Shown piece after piece: positions 47,459 to 54,807 of a DNA stretch of 54,807 nt; the first letter of the stretch is position 1, and the number at the start of each line of letters is the position of its first letter. The notes beneath the pieces were generated by a model. That model was not told the origin of the DNA. It did not search any database and saw only the letters and a list, made by a program, of their open reading frames with translations. Where the stretch lies: the NCBI GenBank assembly GCA_034435615.1, contig DAOTWZ010000044.1, positions 1 to 54,807 on the forward strand, given 5' to 3'. Origin of the DNA: H17-190 sp034435615. GTDB taxonomy: Bacteria > Chloroflexota > Dehalococcoidia > SM23-28-2 > HRBIN24. Position numbers and translations under genes: made by a program.

Positions 47459-48640
47459 GTGGCAGAATTGGGGCCGGGCCGGCCGTTCCCTGGCAGGATA
47501 TCCCTCGTCCTCATTCTGGGGCTGGTGCTGCCAGCGCTGGCGCTGGCCTGTGCCAGGCCGGACGTCTCCGTGCTGGTGAGGGTGGAGACGCCACGTCCTC
47601 CCTCCCCCACGCCGACGCCCACCCCCGTCCCCACCGCCACCCCGGTCCCATCTCCCACCCCCGCCCCTTGCAGCGACGAGGAGGCGACGGTGGCGCGGGC
47701 CCGTCCCTCCACCGTGCAGGTGGTGGCGGGCAACGTGGCCGGCAGCGGCGTCGTCATCGCCGCTGAGGGGAAGGTGCTCACGGCGGGGCATGTCGTCCAG
47801 GGGAGCAGTTTCGCCTCCGTCCTGGCCGGTGACCGCCACTTCATAGCCTCCGTGGTGGCCGTGGACGCTCAGGCCGACCTGGCCCTCCTGCGCCTGCCCG
47901 ATGGCGCCGGCCTGCCCGCCCTGGAGTGGGCGCCCGATGAGCCCCTCCCCGGGAGCAACGTGGTCGCCCTGGGCTATCCGTTGCCCGGCGTCTACGGCCT
48001 GGGGGGAGAGCCCATCGTCAGCCGGGGCAGCGTGGTCCGCCCCCTGGAGCTGGACGGCGTGCGCTATATCCGCACCGATGCTCCCCTCAACCCCGGCAAC
48101 TCTGGCGGCCCCCTGGTGGACCTGTGCGGCCGCCTGGTGGGGATCAACGTGGCCCGCGTCCGGACGGAGGAGGCCCCCAGCCTCTCCGTCTCCCTCGTCT
48201 CCGCCCGTCCGGTGGCGGAGCGGTTGCTCCAGGCCCCCGCCCCGCCTCCCTCCCTGGACAGCGTGGAGGCGCTCCTGGTCTACAACTACGTGACGGTGCT
48301 CCAGAAGGGCTACCGGCCTTCCGCCAAGGTGGCTGTGAGCCAGACCGCGGACGGCCACCACTTCATGGCCATCCACGGTTACTGCCAGGCGGGCATGGAG
48401 ACCTACTGCCAGATAGTCCACTTCTTCCTGGACGCCACCTACCTGGGCACCGATACCCTGCGCCCCTCCCAGCTCATCCTGGTGGTGGCCCCCCGCCCCG
48501 ACCCTGCCCAGATCGCCGTCACTTACGCCAACTACGGCCCCAGCGACGAGCTCTGCTGCCCCACCCTCCCGCCGGTCACCATCGTCTACACCTGGGACGG
48601 GGAGCGCATCCGCCCCAGCGGTTCGCCCCCCGGCCACTGA
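47459..48640 (+). CDS. Exported trypsin-like (HtrA/DegP-type) serine protease
   Basis: About 393 residues from GTG at 47459 (a TTG at 47468 with AGAGG 8 nt upstream is an alternative). A hydrophobic segment (ISLVLILGLVLPALALAC) ends in a lipobox-like Cys, so it is probably a lipoprotein or secreted. A Thr/Pro linker of TPTPTP type follows. The protease domain holds His111 (LTAGHVV), Asp140 (ADLALL) and Ser215 (NPGNSGGPL). No PDZ domain follows; instead, about 130 residues containing HFMAIHGYCQAGMETYCQ and several cysteines form an unrecognised C-terminal domain. It is likely an envelope quality-control or processing protease. Confidence 0.87.
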   Translation: MAELGPGRPFPGRISLVLILGLVLPALALACARPDVSVLVRVETPRPPSPTPTPTPVPTATPVPSPTPAPCSDEEATVARARPSTVQVVAGNVAGSGVVIAAEGKVLTAGHVVQGSSFASVLAGDRHFIASVVAVDAQADLALLRLPDGAGLPALEWAPDEPLPGSNVVALGYPLPGVYGLGGEPIVSRGSVVRPLELDGVRYIRTDAPLNPGNSGGPLVDLCGRLVGINVARVRTEEAPSLSVSLVSARPVAERLLQAPAPPPSLDSVEALLVYNYVTVLQKGYRPSAKVAVSQTADGHHFMAIHGYCQAGMETYCQIVHFFLDATYLGTDTLRPSQLILVVAPRPDPAQIAVTYANYGPSDELCCPTLPPVTIVYTWDGERIRPSGSPPGH

Positions 48641-48648
48641 CGACCGGC

Positions 48649-48654
48649 TATAAT
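48649..48654 (+). promoter_or_regulatory. TATAAT -10 box before the 48685 gene
   Basis: A perfect TATAAT lies between the protease stop and the next ATG; the leader would be about 24 nt. No recognisable -35 is 16-18 nt upstream, so strength is uncertain. Confidence 0.4.
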
Positions 48655-48684
48655 GGGGCCATCAACAGCCTCAGGAGGCGGACC

Positions 48685-49146
48685 ATGCAGCGTCAGACGG
48701 TGGACGAAGAGCTACAGGCCATGCGGGACCGGGAGGCCATTCGCGCTGTCATCGCCAACTACTGCCGCGGTGTGGATATGAAGGACAAGGCCCTCTTCCT
48801 CTCCCTGTGGGAGCCGGACGCCAGGTGGACCTTCAGCGAGCCCTTCCAGTCCCTCTCCGCCAGCGGCCTTCAGGAGATAGAGAGGGCCATAGAGGGCATC
48901 TGGACCACCAACAAGGAGACCTACCACTACACCTGCAACTCCATCATCACCCTGCGGGGCGACGAGGCGGAATCGGTGAGCGACGTCCTGGCCCTGGGCA
49001 TCGATGCCAAGGACCGGCTGACCCTCATCGCCGCCAGCTACCACGACCGCTTCCGCCGCGGCGGCGACGGCGCCTGGCGCTTCGCCGAGCGGCGCATCCA
49101 GCTCCACCGCTCCCTGGGGCTGGGGCAGGCCCGTTACCTGTTCTGA
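48685..49146 (+). CDS. SnoaL-like/NTF2-fold protein
   Basis: A 153-residue NTF2-like protein. It opens EELQAMRDREAIRAVIANYCRGVDMKDKALFLSLWEPDARWTFS, the standard SnoaL_4 or ring-hydroxylase-beta-like beginning. GLQEIERAIEGIWTTNKETYHYTCNSIITL and HDRFRRGGDGAWRFAERRIQLHRSLG are the conserved middle and terminal strands. AGGAGGCGGACC precedes the ATG. It lies 35 bp before an alcohol dehydrogenase and probably belongs with it; such proteins bind or isomerise small hydrophobic molecules. Confidence 0.85.
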   Translation: MQRQTVDEELQAMRDREAIRAVIANYCRGVDMKDKALFLSLWEPDARWTFSEPFQSLSASGLQEIERAIEGIWTTNKETYHYTCNSIITLRGDEAESVSDVLALGIDAKDRLTLIAASYHDRFRRGGDGAWRFAERRIQLHRSLGLGQARYLF

Positions 49147-49181
49147 GGATCGTCCGACACCTGCACGGAGGGAAGGCAGCC

Positions 49182-50234
49182 ATGAAAGCAGCGGTGATGA
49201 CCCGGCTCAAGGCCCCCCTGGAGATAAAGGAGGTGCCGGACCCCGCTCCCGGTCCGGCCGACGCCGTGGTGCGCGTCGAGGCCTGTGGCGTCTGCCGCAG
49301 CGACTGGCACGTCTGGCAGGGCGACTGGAGCTGGGCCGGCGTGCGGGTGCGCTTGCCCCTCATCCTGGGCCACGAGTTCGGCGGCGTGGTGGAGGCGGTG
49401 GGACAGGACGTGCGGGGCTTTCGCCCCGGCGACCGCGTCACCGTTCCCTTCCACCTGGCCTGCGGCCGCTGCGAGTACTGCTACACCGGCCGCTCCAACG
49501 TCTGCCTCGCCCTGGGGGCCATCGGCGTCAGCCGGGACGGCGGCTACGGCAAGCTCGCCCTCGTCCCCAACGCCGACGTCAACCTGGTGCGCCTTCCGGA
49601 CGGGGTGGACTTTCTCACCGCCGCCGCCCTGGGCTGTCGCTACATGACGGCCTACCACGCCGTCATGGACCGCGCCCGCATCCGGCCGGGCGAGTGGGTG
49701 GCCATCTTCGGCGTGGGCGGCGTGGGCCTCTCGGCCGTCCAGATAGCGGCCGCCATGGGCGCCAACGTGGTGGCCGTGGACATCAGCGACGAGAAACTGG
49801 AGCGGGCCAGGGCGGAGGGGGCGGTGGCCACCGTCAACGCTGGCGGCGGCAACCCCACCTCCCAGGTGCGCCGCCTCACCGATGGGGGCGCCCACGTCGC
49901 CATCGACGCCCTGGGCTCCGCCCCCACCGCTCAGGCCGCCCTCCTCTCCCTGCGCAAGGGGGGCCGCCACGTCCAGGTGGGGCTCACCAGCCAGCAGGAG
50001 CAGGGGATGGTGGCCCTCCCCCTGGACGCCCTGGTCTTCCAGGAGGTGGAGGTCATCGGCAGCCTGGGCTGCCCCGTCACCTCCTATCCGGGGCTGCTGA
50101 GCCTGGTGGCCGCCGGCAAGCTGGACCCTCGCCGGCTCGTCACCCAGACCATACCCCTGGAGGGGGTCAACGACGTCCTCAACGCCATGACCGAGTTCGG
50201 CACCGTGGGCTTCAACATCATCGACCGCTGGTAG
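49182..50234 (+). CDS. Zinc-dependent medium-chain alcohol dehydrogenase
   Basis: A 350-residue MDR-family dehydrogenase. Catalytic zinc ligands are Cys38 (ACGVCRSD) and His64 with Glu65 (LGHEFGG). The structural zinc lobe has Cys94, 97, 100 and 108 (CGRCEYCYTGRSNVC). The Rossmann motif is FGVGGVGLSAVQIAAAMG, and VDISDEKLE suggests NAD(H) preference because of the Asp after the second strand. GGAGGGAAGG precedes the ATG. It is likely to oxidise a primary or secondary alcohol in the same route as the neighbouring SnoaL-like protein. Confidence 0.93.
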   Translation: MKAAVMTRLKAPLEIKEVPDPAPGPADAVVRVEACGVCRSDWHVWQGDWSWAGVRVRLPLILGHEFGGVVEAVGQDVRGFRPGDRVTVPFHLACGRCEYCYTGRSNVCLALGAIGVSRDGGYGKLALVPNADVNLVRLPDGVDFLTAAALGCRYMTAYHAVMDRARIRPGEWVAIFGVGGVGLSAVQIAAAMGANVVAVDISDEKLERARAEGAVATVNAGGGNPTSQVRRLTDGGAHVAIDALGSAPTAQAALLSLRKGGRHVQVGLTSQQEQGMVALPLDALVFQEVEVIGSLGCPVTSYPGLLSLVAAGKLDPRRLVTQTIPLEGVNDVLNAMTEFGTVGFNIIDRW

Positions 50235-50246
50235 GGCGCCGGTAAG

Positions 50247-50275
50247 TTGACCTAACCAGTTGCTAATGTCATAAT
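50247..50275 (+). promoter_or_regulatory. Strong sigma70-type promoter for the SBP56 operon
   Basis: TTGACC (50247-50252) and CATAAT (50270-50275), each five of six, are spaced by 17 nt. Transcription should start near 50282, about 47 nt before the ATG at 50329. Confidence 0.75.
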
Positions 50276-50328
50276 AAGGGCCACCGAGAGCGCTCCATCT
50301 GTCGAAAGTCAAGGAGGTGTGGCTCCCT

Positions 50329-51720
50329 ATGGCCCTTTGGCGACCAGACCCGACGTTCTATCCCTCGCCCCGCCTGGCGATGCAGGCTCCGCCGGAGGAG
50401 CTGGCCTATGTCGCCCTCCTCAGCCCGGACGAGGGCCGGCCCGATGCCCTGGCGGTGGTGGACACAGACCCTCGCTCCCCCACCTACGCCCAGGTGGTGA
50501 ACACCCTGGAGCTGCCCTACCCGGGCGACGAGCTGCACCACTTCGGCTGGAACGCCTGCAGCTCCGCCCTCTGCCCCCACATGCCCCATCCTCACGTGGA
50601 GCGCCGCTACCTCATCGTCCCCGGGCTACGCTCCTCTCGCATCTACGTCATCGACACCCAGCCTGACCCGGCGCGGCCCCGCATCGTCAAGACCATCGAG
50701 CCGCAGGAGGTGGCCGCCCGCTCCAACTACTCCCGCCTTCACACCGTCCACTGCGGCTTCGACGGCATCTACATCAGCGCCATGGGCAACGGCAACGGGG
50801 ACGGCGGCGGCCCCGGTGGCATCCTCGTCCTTGACCACGACACCTTCGAGGTGCTGGGGCCCTGGGAGATAGACCGCGGCGACCAGTACTACGCCTATGA
50901 CTTCTGGTGGCACCTGGCCCACGACATCATGGTCACCAGCGAGTGGGCCACCCCGGCCATGTTCGAGAACGGGCTGCGCCTGGATGACCTGGTGAACCGT
51001 CGCTTCGGCCACCGGCTCCACTTCTGGGACCTGCGGCGGCGGCGCAAGACGGCCACCGTGGACCTGGGCGAAGAGAACCAGATGGTGCTGGAGCTGCGGC
51101 CAGCCCACGACCCCCGCAAGACCTACGGCTTCGTCAACGTGGTGGTCAACCTGGGCAACCTGAGCAGCGGCATCTGGCTCTGGCACCGTCAGAACGGCTC
51201 CTGGGAGGCCACCAAGGTCATCGAGGTGCCGGCCCAGCCGGCCAGCAAGGAGAAGCTGCCCCCCGCCCTTCAGGACGTGGGCATGGTCCCGCCCCTGGTC
51301 ACCGACATAGACCTCTCCCTGGACGACCGTTTCCTTTATGTCTCCTGCTGGGGGACCGGCGAGCTGCTCCAGTACGACGTTAGCGACCCCTTCAACCCAC
51401 GGCTCACCGGGAGCGTGCGGCTGGGCGGCATCGTGGACCCGGCGCCCCACCCCAGCGGCCGCCCCCTCACCGGCGGCCCCCAGATGGTGGAGATCTCGCG
51501 GGATGGTCGTCGCGTCTACGTCACCAACTCCCTCTACAGCTCCTGGGACGACCAGTTCTACCCCCAGGGGCTGCGGGGCTGGCTGGTGAAGCTGGACGTG
51601 GGCCAGGATGGCGGCCTCAGCGTGGACGAGCGCTTCCTGGTGGAGTTCGGCGAGCTGCGGGCCCACCAGGTGCGGCTCCAGGGCGGCGACGCCTCCTCCG
51701 ATTCCTACTGCTTCCCTTAG
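50329..51720 (+). CDS. SBP56 family protein (selenium-binding protein/methanethiol oxidase)
   Basis: A 463-residue SBP56-family beta-propeller. Members include human SELENBP1 and bacterial copper-dependent methanethiol oxidase, which yields formaldehyde, H2S and H2O2. Landmarks are PDALAVVDTDPRSPTYAQVVNTLELPYPGDELHHFGWNACSS with its conserved Cys and His, RLHTVHCGFDGIYISAMG, EWATPAMFENG, and DIDLSLDDRFLYVSCWGTGELLQYDVSDP. The ATG at 50329 lies 11 nt after AAGGAGG; a GTG overlapping that site is less likely. It contains no Sec codon. The next gene, 9 bp on, is a small membrane protein that probably works with it. Confidence 0.94.
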   Translation: MALWRPDPTFYPSPRLAMQAPPEELAYVALLSPDEGRPDALAVVDTDPRSPTYAQVVNTLELPYPGDELHHFGWNACSSALCPHMPHPHVERRYLIVPGLRSSRIYVIDTQPDPARPRIVKTIEPQEVAARSNYSRLHTVHCGFDGIYISAMGNGNGDGGGPGGILVLDHDTFEVLGPWEIDRGDQYYAYDFWWHLAHDIMVTSEWATPAMFENGLRLDDLVNRRFGHRLHFWDLRRRRKTATVDLGEENQMVLELRPAHDPRKTYGFVNVVVNLGNLSSGIWLWHRQNGSWEATKVIEVPAQPASKEKLPPALQDVGMVPPLVTDIDLSLDDRFLYVSCWGTGELLQYDVSDPFNPRLTGSVRLGGIVDPAPHPSGRPLTGGPQMVEISRDGRRVYVTNSLYSSWDDQFYPQGLRGWLVKLDVGQDGGLSVDERFLVEFGELRAHQVRLQGGDASSDSYCFP

Positions 51721-51729
51721 GCCGCAGCC

Positions 51730-52401
51730 ATGCCGCCAGCGTGGGAGTACTCTGCCCTGGGCGGGCTGGCCCTGGCGGGGGTGGTGCACGGCATCAACCC
51801 CGCTATGGGCTGGCTCTTCGCCCTCTTCTTCGGGCTGCACCGGCAGAGGGCTGGGGCCCTCTGGCTGGCCCTGGGAGCGGTGGGGGCCGGCCACCTGCTG
51901 GCCCTCCTCCTCTCCCTGGACCTCCTGCTGCTGGTCCGCTCCACCGTCCCCGTGGAGCCCCTGCGCATAGGGGCGGGGACGGTGGCGGTGGCCCTGGGAG
52001 TGGCCCGCCTCTTCTCCCTCTGGCGTCACCCCGGCTGGCGCGGCCTCAACCTGGGCTACGGCGAGCTGGCCCTGTGGGCCACGGCGATGGGCCTCCTGCA
52101 CGGCGGCGGCCTCGTCTTCGCTCCTCTGGTGCTGGGCGGGGAGAGCATCTCTCTGGGCAGCCTGGCCACCTGGGCCGTCCCCCTGCTGGTGCACGGCGCC
52201 GCCGCCATGGCCACCATGGCCCTCTGCTGTCTGGCCGTCTACCGCTGGCTGGGGCTCATGGCCCTGCGCCGCTACTGGTTCAACTTCGACCTGGCCTGGG
52301 GAGTGGCCCTCATCGTCATCGGCCTGGTGGTGCTGTTCCTGCCCTGGCTGGGGCCCCTGGGTGGGGGAGAGGCCTACCACACTCACAGCCACGGCCTCTG
52401 A
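51730..52401 (+). CDS. Integral membrane protein with HGxNPAMGW motif, His-rich C-terminus
   Basis: A 223-residue membrane protein with about six helices. The first helix carries VVHGINPAMGWLFALFFG, a motif reminiscent of LysE/NicO/DsbD-like transporters in which an early His-x-x-Pro lines the path. MGLLHGGGLVFAPLV supplies a second histidine half. The C-terminus ends in YHTHSHGL, a possible metal-binding tail. It starts 9 bp after the SBP56 stop without a strong ribosome site, indicating one operon and coupled translation. Delivery of a metal such as copper to the SBP56 protein is a reasonable but unproven idea. Confidence 0.75.
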   Translation: MPPAWEYSALGGLALAGVVHGINPAMGWLFALFFGLHRQRAGALWLALGAVGAGHLLALLLSLDLLLLVRSTVPVEPLRIGAGTVAVALGVARLFSLWRHPGWRGLNLGYGELALWATAMGLLHGGGLVFAPLVLGGESISLGSLATWAVPLLVHGAAAMATMALCCLAVYRWLGLMALRRYWFNFDLAWGVALIVIGLVVLFLPWLGPLGGGEAYHTHSHGL

Positions 52402-52416
52402 CGGAGGCGGTCAGGG

Positions 52417-53445
52417 TCACGCCCAGCGTGGGGGTCGCAGGCGCCGCCAGCGGCTGTCGAATCGCCACAACCCGGCCTCTCGGGCGCAGGCGTAGGCCTC
52501 CGCCATCTCCCTGGCCTGGACGCGGCGGTTGATCTCGCCGTATTTGGGGTCGCTCTTGGCCTTCCAGGCCGGGTAGTACTGGTCCATGATGTTCACGTAG
52601 GTGTCCGGAGAGAGCTCCCGGGCCAGGAAGGCCATGATCTCCCGCGTGTCCTCCATCAGCCCCGGCATCACCAGGTGGCGCACCAGCACCCCCCGGAGGG
52701 CCAGGCCGTTCTCGTCCACCACCAGCTCGCCTACCTGCCGGTGCATCGCCTTGACCACCTGGCGGGCCACCTCCGGGTAGTCCGGCGCCAGCAAGTACTT
52801 GCGGGCGTGCTCGCGGTGCCAGAGCTTGAAGTCCGGCATGTAGATGTCCACGATGCCGTCCATGAGCTGGATGGAGTGCAGGCTGTCGTAGGAGCTGGTG
52901 TTGTAGACGATGGGCAGCCGCAGTCCCATCTCGATGGCGTGGGGTATCGCCTCCAGGACCTGGGCCACCACGTGCTCCGGGGTGACGAAGTTGATATTGT
53001 GGCAGCCTATCTCCTGGAGGCGGAGCATCAGGCGGGCCAGCTCACGCGGCGTCAGCTCCTCTCCCTCGCCCATCTGGCTGACCTCGAAGTTCTGGCAGAA
53101 GACGCAGCGCAGGTTGCACCAGGAGAAGAAGATGGTGCCGGAGCCCCGCCAACCCCGCAGGACGTCCTCCTCGCCGAAGTGGGGGAAGGCGGAGGCGACG
53201 CGGGCATAGCGACCGCTCTTGCAGACGCCGAAGCGGTTGGCCGCCCGATCCACATGGCAGTTGCGGGGGCAGAGGGTGCAGTCGGCCAGGGCGGAGAGGG
53301 CCTCCTCTATCTTCTCCTTCAGGCGCCCCTCCTCGTGGGTCTTCAGATAGGCGGGGACGAAGTTACGGCGGGGCAGCACGAAGCGACCACCGCCGTGCAC
53401 CTCAGGGGGGACATCGGGCGCCAGCACCGTCACCATGACGCTCAC
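52417..53445 (-). CDS. Radical SAM protein, PflA/PflX-like
   Basis: A 342-residue radical SAM enzyme. The cluster motif is C110-x3-C114-x2-C117 (SWCNLRCVFCQN). An N-terminal Cys motif CTLCPRNCHVDR...GVCKSG resembles PflX and YjjW-like activases and may bind another cluster. PFL-activase-like features continue with HNINFVTPEHVVAQVLEAIP, DIYMPDFKLW and RHLVMPGLMEDTREIM. Its target is unknown; no glycyl-radical enzyme is in the window. The start is either GTG at 53445 or ATG at 53436. It follows the TPP enzyme on the minus strand by 12 bp, so the two are probably cotranscribed. Confidence 0.9.
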   Translation of the reverse strand: MSVMVTVLAPDVPPEVHGGGRFVLPRRNFVPAYLKTHEEGRLKEKIEEALSALADCTLCPRNCHVDRAANRFGVCKSGRYARVASAFPHFGEEDVLRGWRGSGTIFFSWCNLRCVFCQNFEVSQMGEGEELTPRELARLMLRLQEIGCHNINFVTPEHVVAQVLEAIPHAIEMGLRLPIVYNTSSYDSLHSIQLMDGIVDIYMPDFKLWHREHARKYLLAPDYPEVARQVVKAMHRQVGELVVDENGLALRGVLVRHLVMPGLMEDTREIMAFLARELSPDTYVNIMDQYYPAWKAKSDPKYGEINRRVQAREMAEAYACAREAGLWRFDSRWRRLRPPRWA

Positions 53446-53457
53446 CGTCCCTCGGCT

Positions 53458-54807
53458 CTAGCGTGGACGGAGACAGTCCTCCTCGGCGGGGCAGGGGAAG
53501 GACCGTAGCCTCTCCGTCAGGCGCAGGTTCTCCTGCTCCTCCACGGCCACGGAGACCACCGCCGGCCGGCCCCGGCGGAAGGCCTCCTCCAGCACCCGGC
53601 CCACATCGTCCTCCGGGCCCAGCTCGTAGCCGACAGCGCCGAAGGAGCGTGCGAGCTGAGCGAAGTCCGGGTTGCCGAAGTCCACGCCGAAGGGGTCCTT
53701 GCTCTCCGTCTGCTGCTTCCACTTGATGAGGCCATAGGCGTTGTCCACCCAGACCACTATCACCAGGCCCAGCCCCAGCCGCACCGCCGTCTCCAGTTCG
53801 TGGCAGGTCATGAGGAAGCCGCCGTCGCCGGCCGCCACTAGGACGCGCCGGTCCGGGTAGACCAGCTTGGCGGCCAGCCCTGCCGGCAGGCCGAACCCCA
53901 TGGCCGAGTAGCCATTGGAGATGAGCACCGTGTTGGGCAGGTGGGCGGGGAAGTAGCGGCCGATCCACAGCTTGTGGGCCCCCACATCGCTCACCAGGAT
54001 GTCCTCCTCCCCCAGCACCTTGCGCATCTCGTGGACGAGGCGCAGGGGCTTCACCGGGAAGCCGTCCTCCGGCACGCTCCCCCGCTCCTGGGCCACTAGC
54101 GTGGAGAGGTGCTCCACCATCTCCTGTGTCCGCCGGGAGGGCTGGTAGCGCAGGATGGAGCCCAGCGTCTCCAGGCTCTCCCGGATGTCCGCCACCACCT
54201 CCACCTCGGGCCGATAGAAGCGGTCTACCTCCGAGGGGGTGTAGTCTATGTGGACGATGCGCTTGTCGGCGCGGGGGTTCCAGCGCTGGGAATGGTACTC
54301 TATCTGGTCATAGCCCACGCAGATGACGGTATCGGCCAGGCAGAGGCCGCTGGTGCAGAGGTCGATGGCGCCGGGCATCCCCACCGGCATCAGGGAGAGG
54401 GGGTCGTAGTCGGAGAGGACGCCCTTACCCATGAAGGTGTGGGTGACGGGGATGCCGAATCTACGGGCAAAGCGACGCAGCTCCATGGCCGCCTCAGGCT
54501 TCCGCACGGCGCTGCTCCCCGCCAGGATGAGGGGGAAGCGGGAGCGGGCGATGACGTCGGCGGCGTGCTGGAGGGCGGTGCGGTCCGGGGAGGGGCGACG
54601 GGCGCGGCGGGGGGTCAGAGGCCCCACGTCCTCCCTCACCTCCGCCTCCTGCAGGTCCGTGGTTATCTCTATGTGGGCCGCCCCTGGCTTCTCCTGCTCC
54701 GCCACCTTGAAGGCCTTGCGCACCACCTCGGGTATGGTCTCGGGGCGGTGGACGCGGATGTTCCACTGGGTGACCGCCTCGAAGATCTTGACCACGTCCA
54801 CGAACTG
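53458..54807 (-). CDS. Acetolactate-synthase-like TPP enzyme, 5' end outside window
   Basis: At least 449 residues of a thiamine-diphosphate enzyme; the frame is open to base 54807, so the N-terminal part is missing. The central domain shows PLILAGSSAVRKPEA and the C-terminal domain SDVGAHKLWIGRYFPAHLPNTVLISNGYSAMGFGLPAG. The TPP/Mg motif runs from GDGGFLM to DNAYGLIKWKQQ. The HKLWI...LISNGYSAMGF pattern is that of the catabolic acetolactate synthase (AlsS-like) branch, making 2-acetolactate from two pyruvates, although oxo-acid decarboxylases share it. A radical SAM gene lies 12 bp downstream. Confidence 0.9.
   Translation of the reverse strand, partial: QFVDVVKIFEAVTQWNIRVHRPETIPEVVRKAFKVAEQEKPGAAHIEITTDLQEAEVREDVGPLTPRRARRPSPDRTALQHAADVIARSRFPLILAGSSAVRKPEAAMELRRFARRFGIPVTHTFMGKGVLSDYDPLSLMPVGMPGAIDLCTSGLCLADTVICVGYDQIEYHSQRWNPRADKRIVHIDYTPSEVDRFYRPEVEVVADIRESLETLGSILRYQPSRRTQEMVEHLSTLVAQERGSVPEDGFPVKPLRLVHEMRKVLGEEDILVSDVGAHKLWIGRYFPAHLPNTVLISNGYSAMGFGLPAGLAAKLVYPDRRVLVAAGDGGFLMTCHELETAVRLGLGLVIVVWVDNAYGLIKWKQQTESKDPFGVDFGNPDFAQLARSFGAVGYELGPEDDVGRVLEEAFRRGRPAVVSVAVEEQENLRLTERLRSFPCPAEEDCLRPR

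Overview
The window reads as a piece of chromosome from a very GC-rich (roughly two-thirds G+C by eye), gene-dense bacterium. ThyX, DUF1326, DUF2182 and DUF5671 proteins, several luciferase-like monooxygenases, a SBP56-type protein, a class III CoA-transferase and a fused indolepyruvate oxidoreductase all fit a Chloroflexota lineage, perhaps Dehalococcoidia-like. That placement is inference from gene content, since no rRNA or tRNA lies in the window. Many long antisense reading frames are shadows produced by the high GC. I saw no CRISPR array, insertion sequence, phage or plasmid gene.

Layout. 1-2533 (+): thyX (cut by the left edge), two VOC/methylmalonyl-CoA-epimerase-like genes and folD. 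2530-10824 (-): small orphan and stress-type proteins, including three DUF1326 paralogues with a conserved CxCx3CxC cluster, a DUF2182 membrane protein, RidA, a two-domain cupredoxin lipoprotein, SnoaL-like proteins and DUF1579. 11228-13329 (+): two aquaporins separated by a terminator and a 58-bp tandem repeat. 13334-17501 (-): dUTPase, a hydrolase, DUF309, a six-unit DUF5671 membrane protein and a small anchored protein. 17760-23867 (+): an orphan response regulator with an MFS transporter, then an amide/urea nitrogen cluster (FmdB, formamidase, urea transporter) and a flavin monooxygenase. 23879-24934 (-): a D-Ala-D-Ala carboxypeptidase. 25504-29061 (+): the fused indolepyruvate:ferredoxin oxidoreductase. 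29144-30205 (-): another flavin monooxygenase. 30344-33609 (+): an operon of a thioredoxin-like protein, a triple Rid-domain protein and a MaoC-type hydratase. 33695-35989 (+): a PEPCK-like P-loop protein. 35995-37215 (-): a CoA-transferase. 37646-41975 (+): a GT4 glycosyltransferase and a HAD-GH65 fusion. 41972-42889 (-): an amidohydrolase. 43039-52401 (+): a class A PBP, flavin monooxygenase plus hydrolase, an HtrA-like protease, a SnoaL-like protein, an alcohol dehydrogenase, and SBP56 with a membrane partner. 52417-54807 (-): a radical SAM enzyme and an acetolactate-synthase-like TPP enzyme (cut by the right edge).

The strongest discovery is at 30344-31459. A thioredoxin/redoxin gene carries one in-frame TGA at 30755-30757, exactly where the redox-active cysteine of the WASWC motif belongs. 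The frame stays open for another 233 codons. A hairpin with a G-rich apical loop starts 20 nt after the TGA, which is the spacing expected of a bacterial SECIS element. Gene callers would split or discard this gene; I read it as a candidate selenoprotein. Its operon partner is a single-chain protein of three Rid domains that all lack the catalytic arginine.
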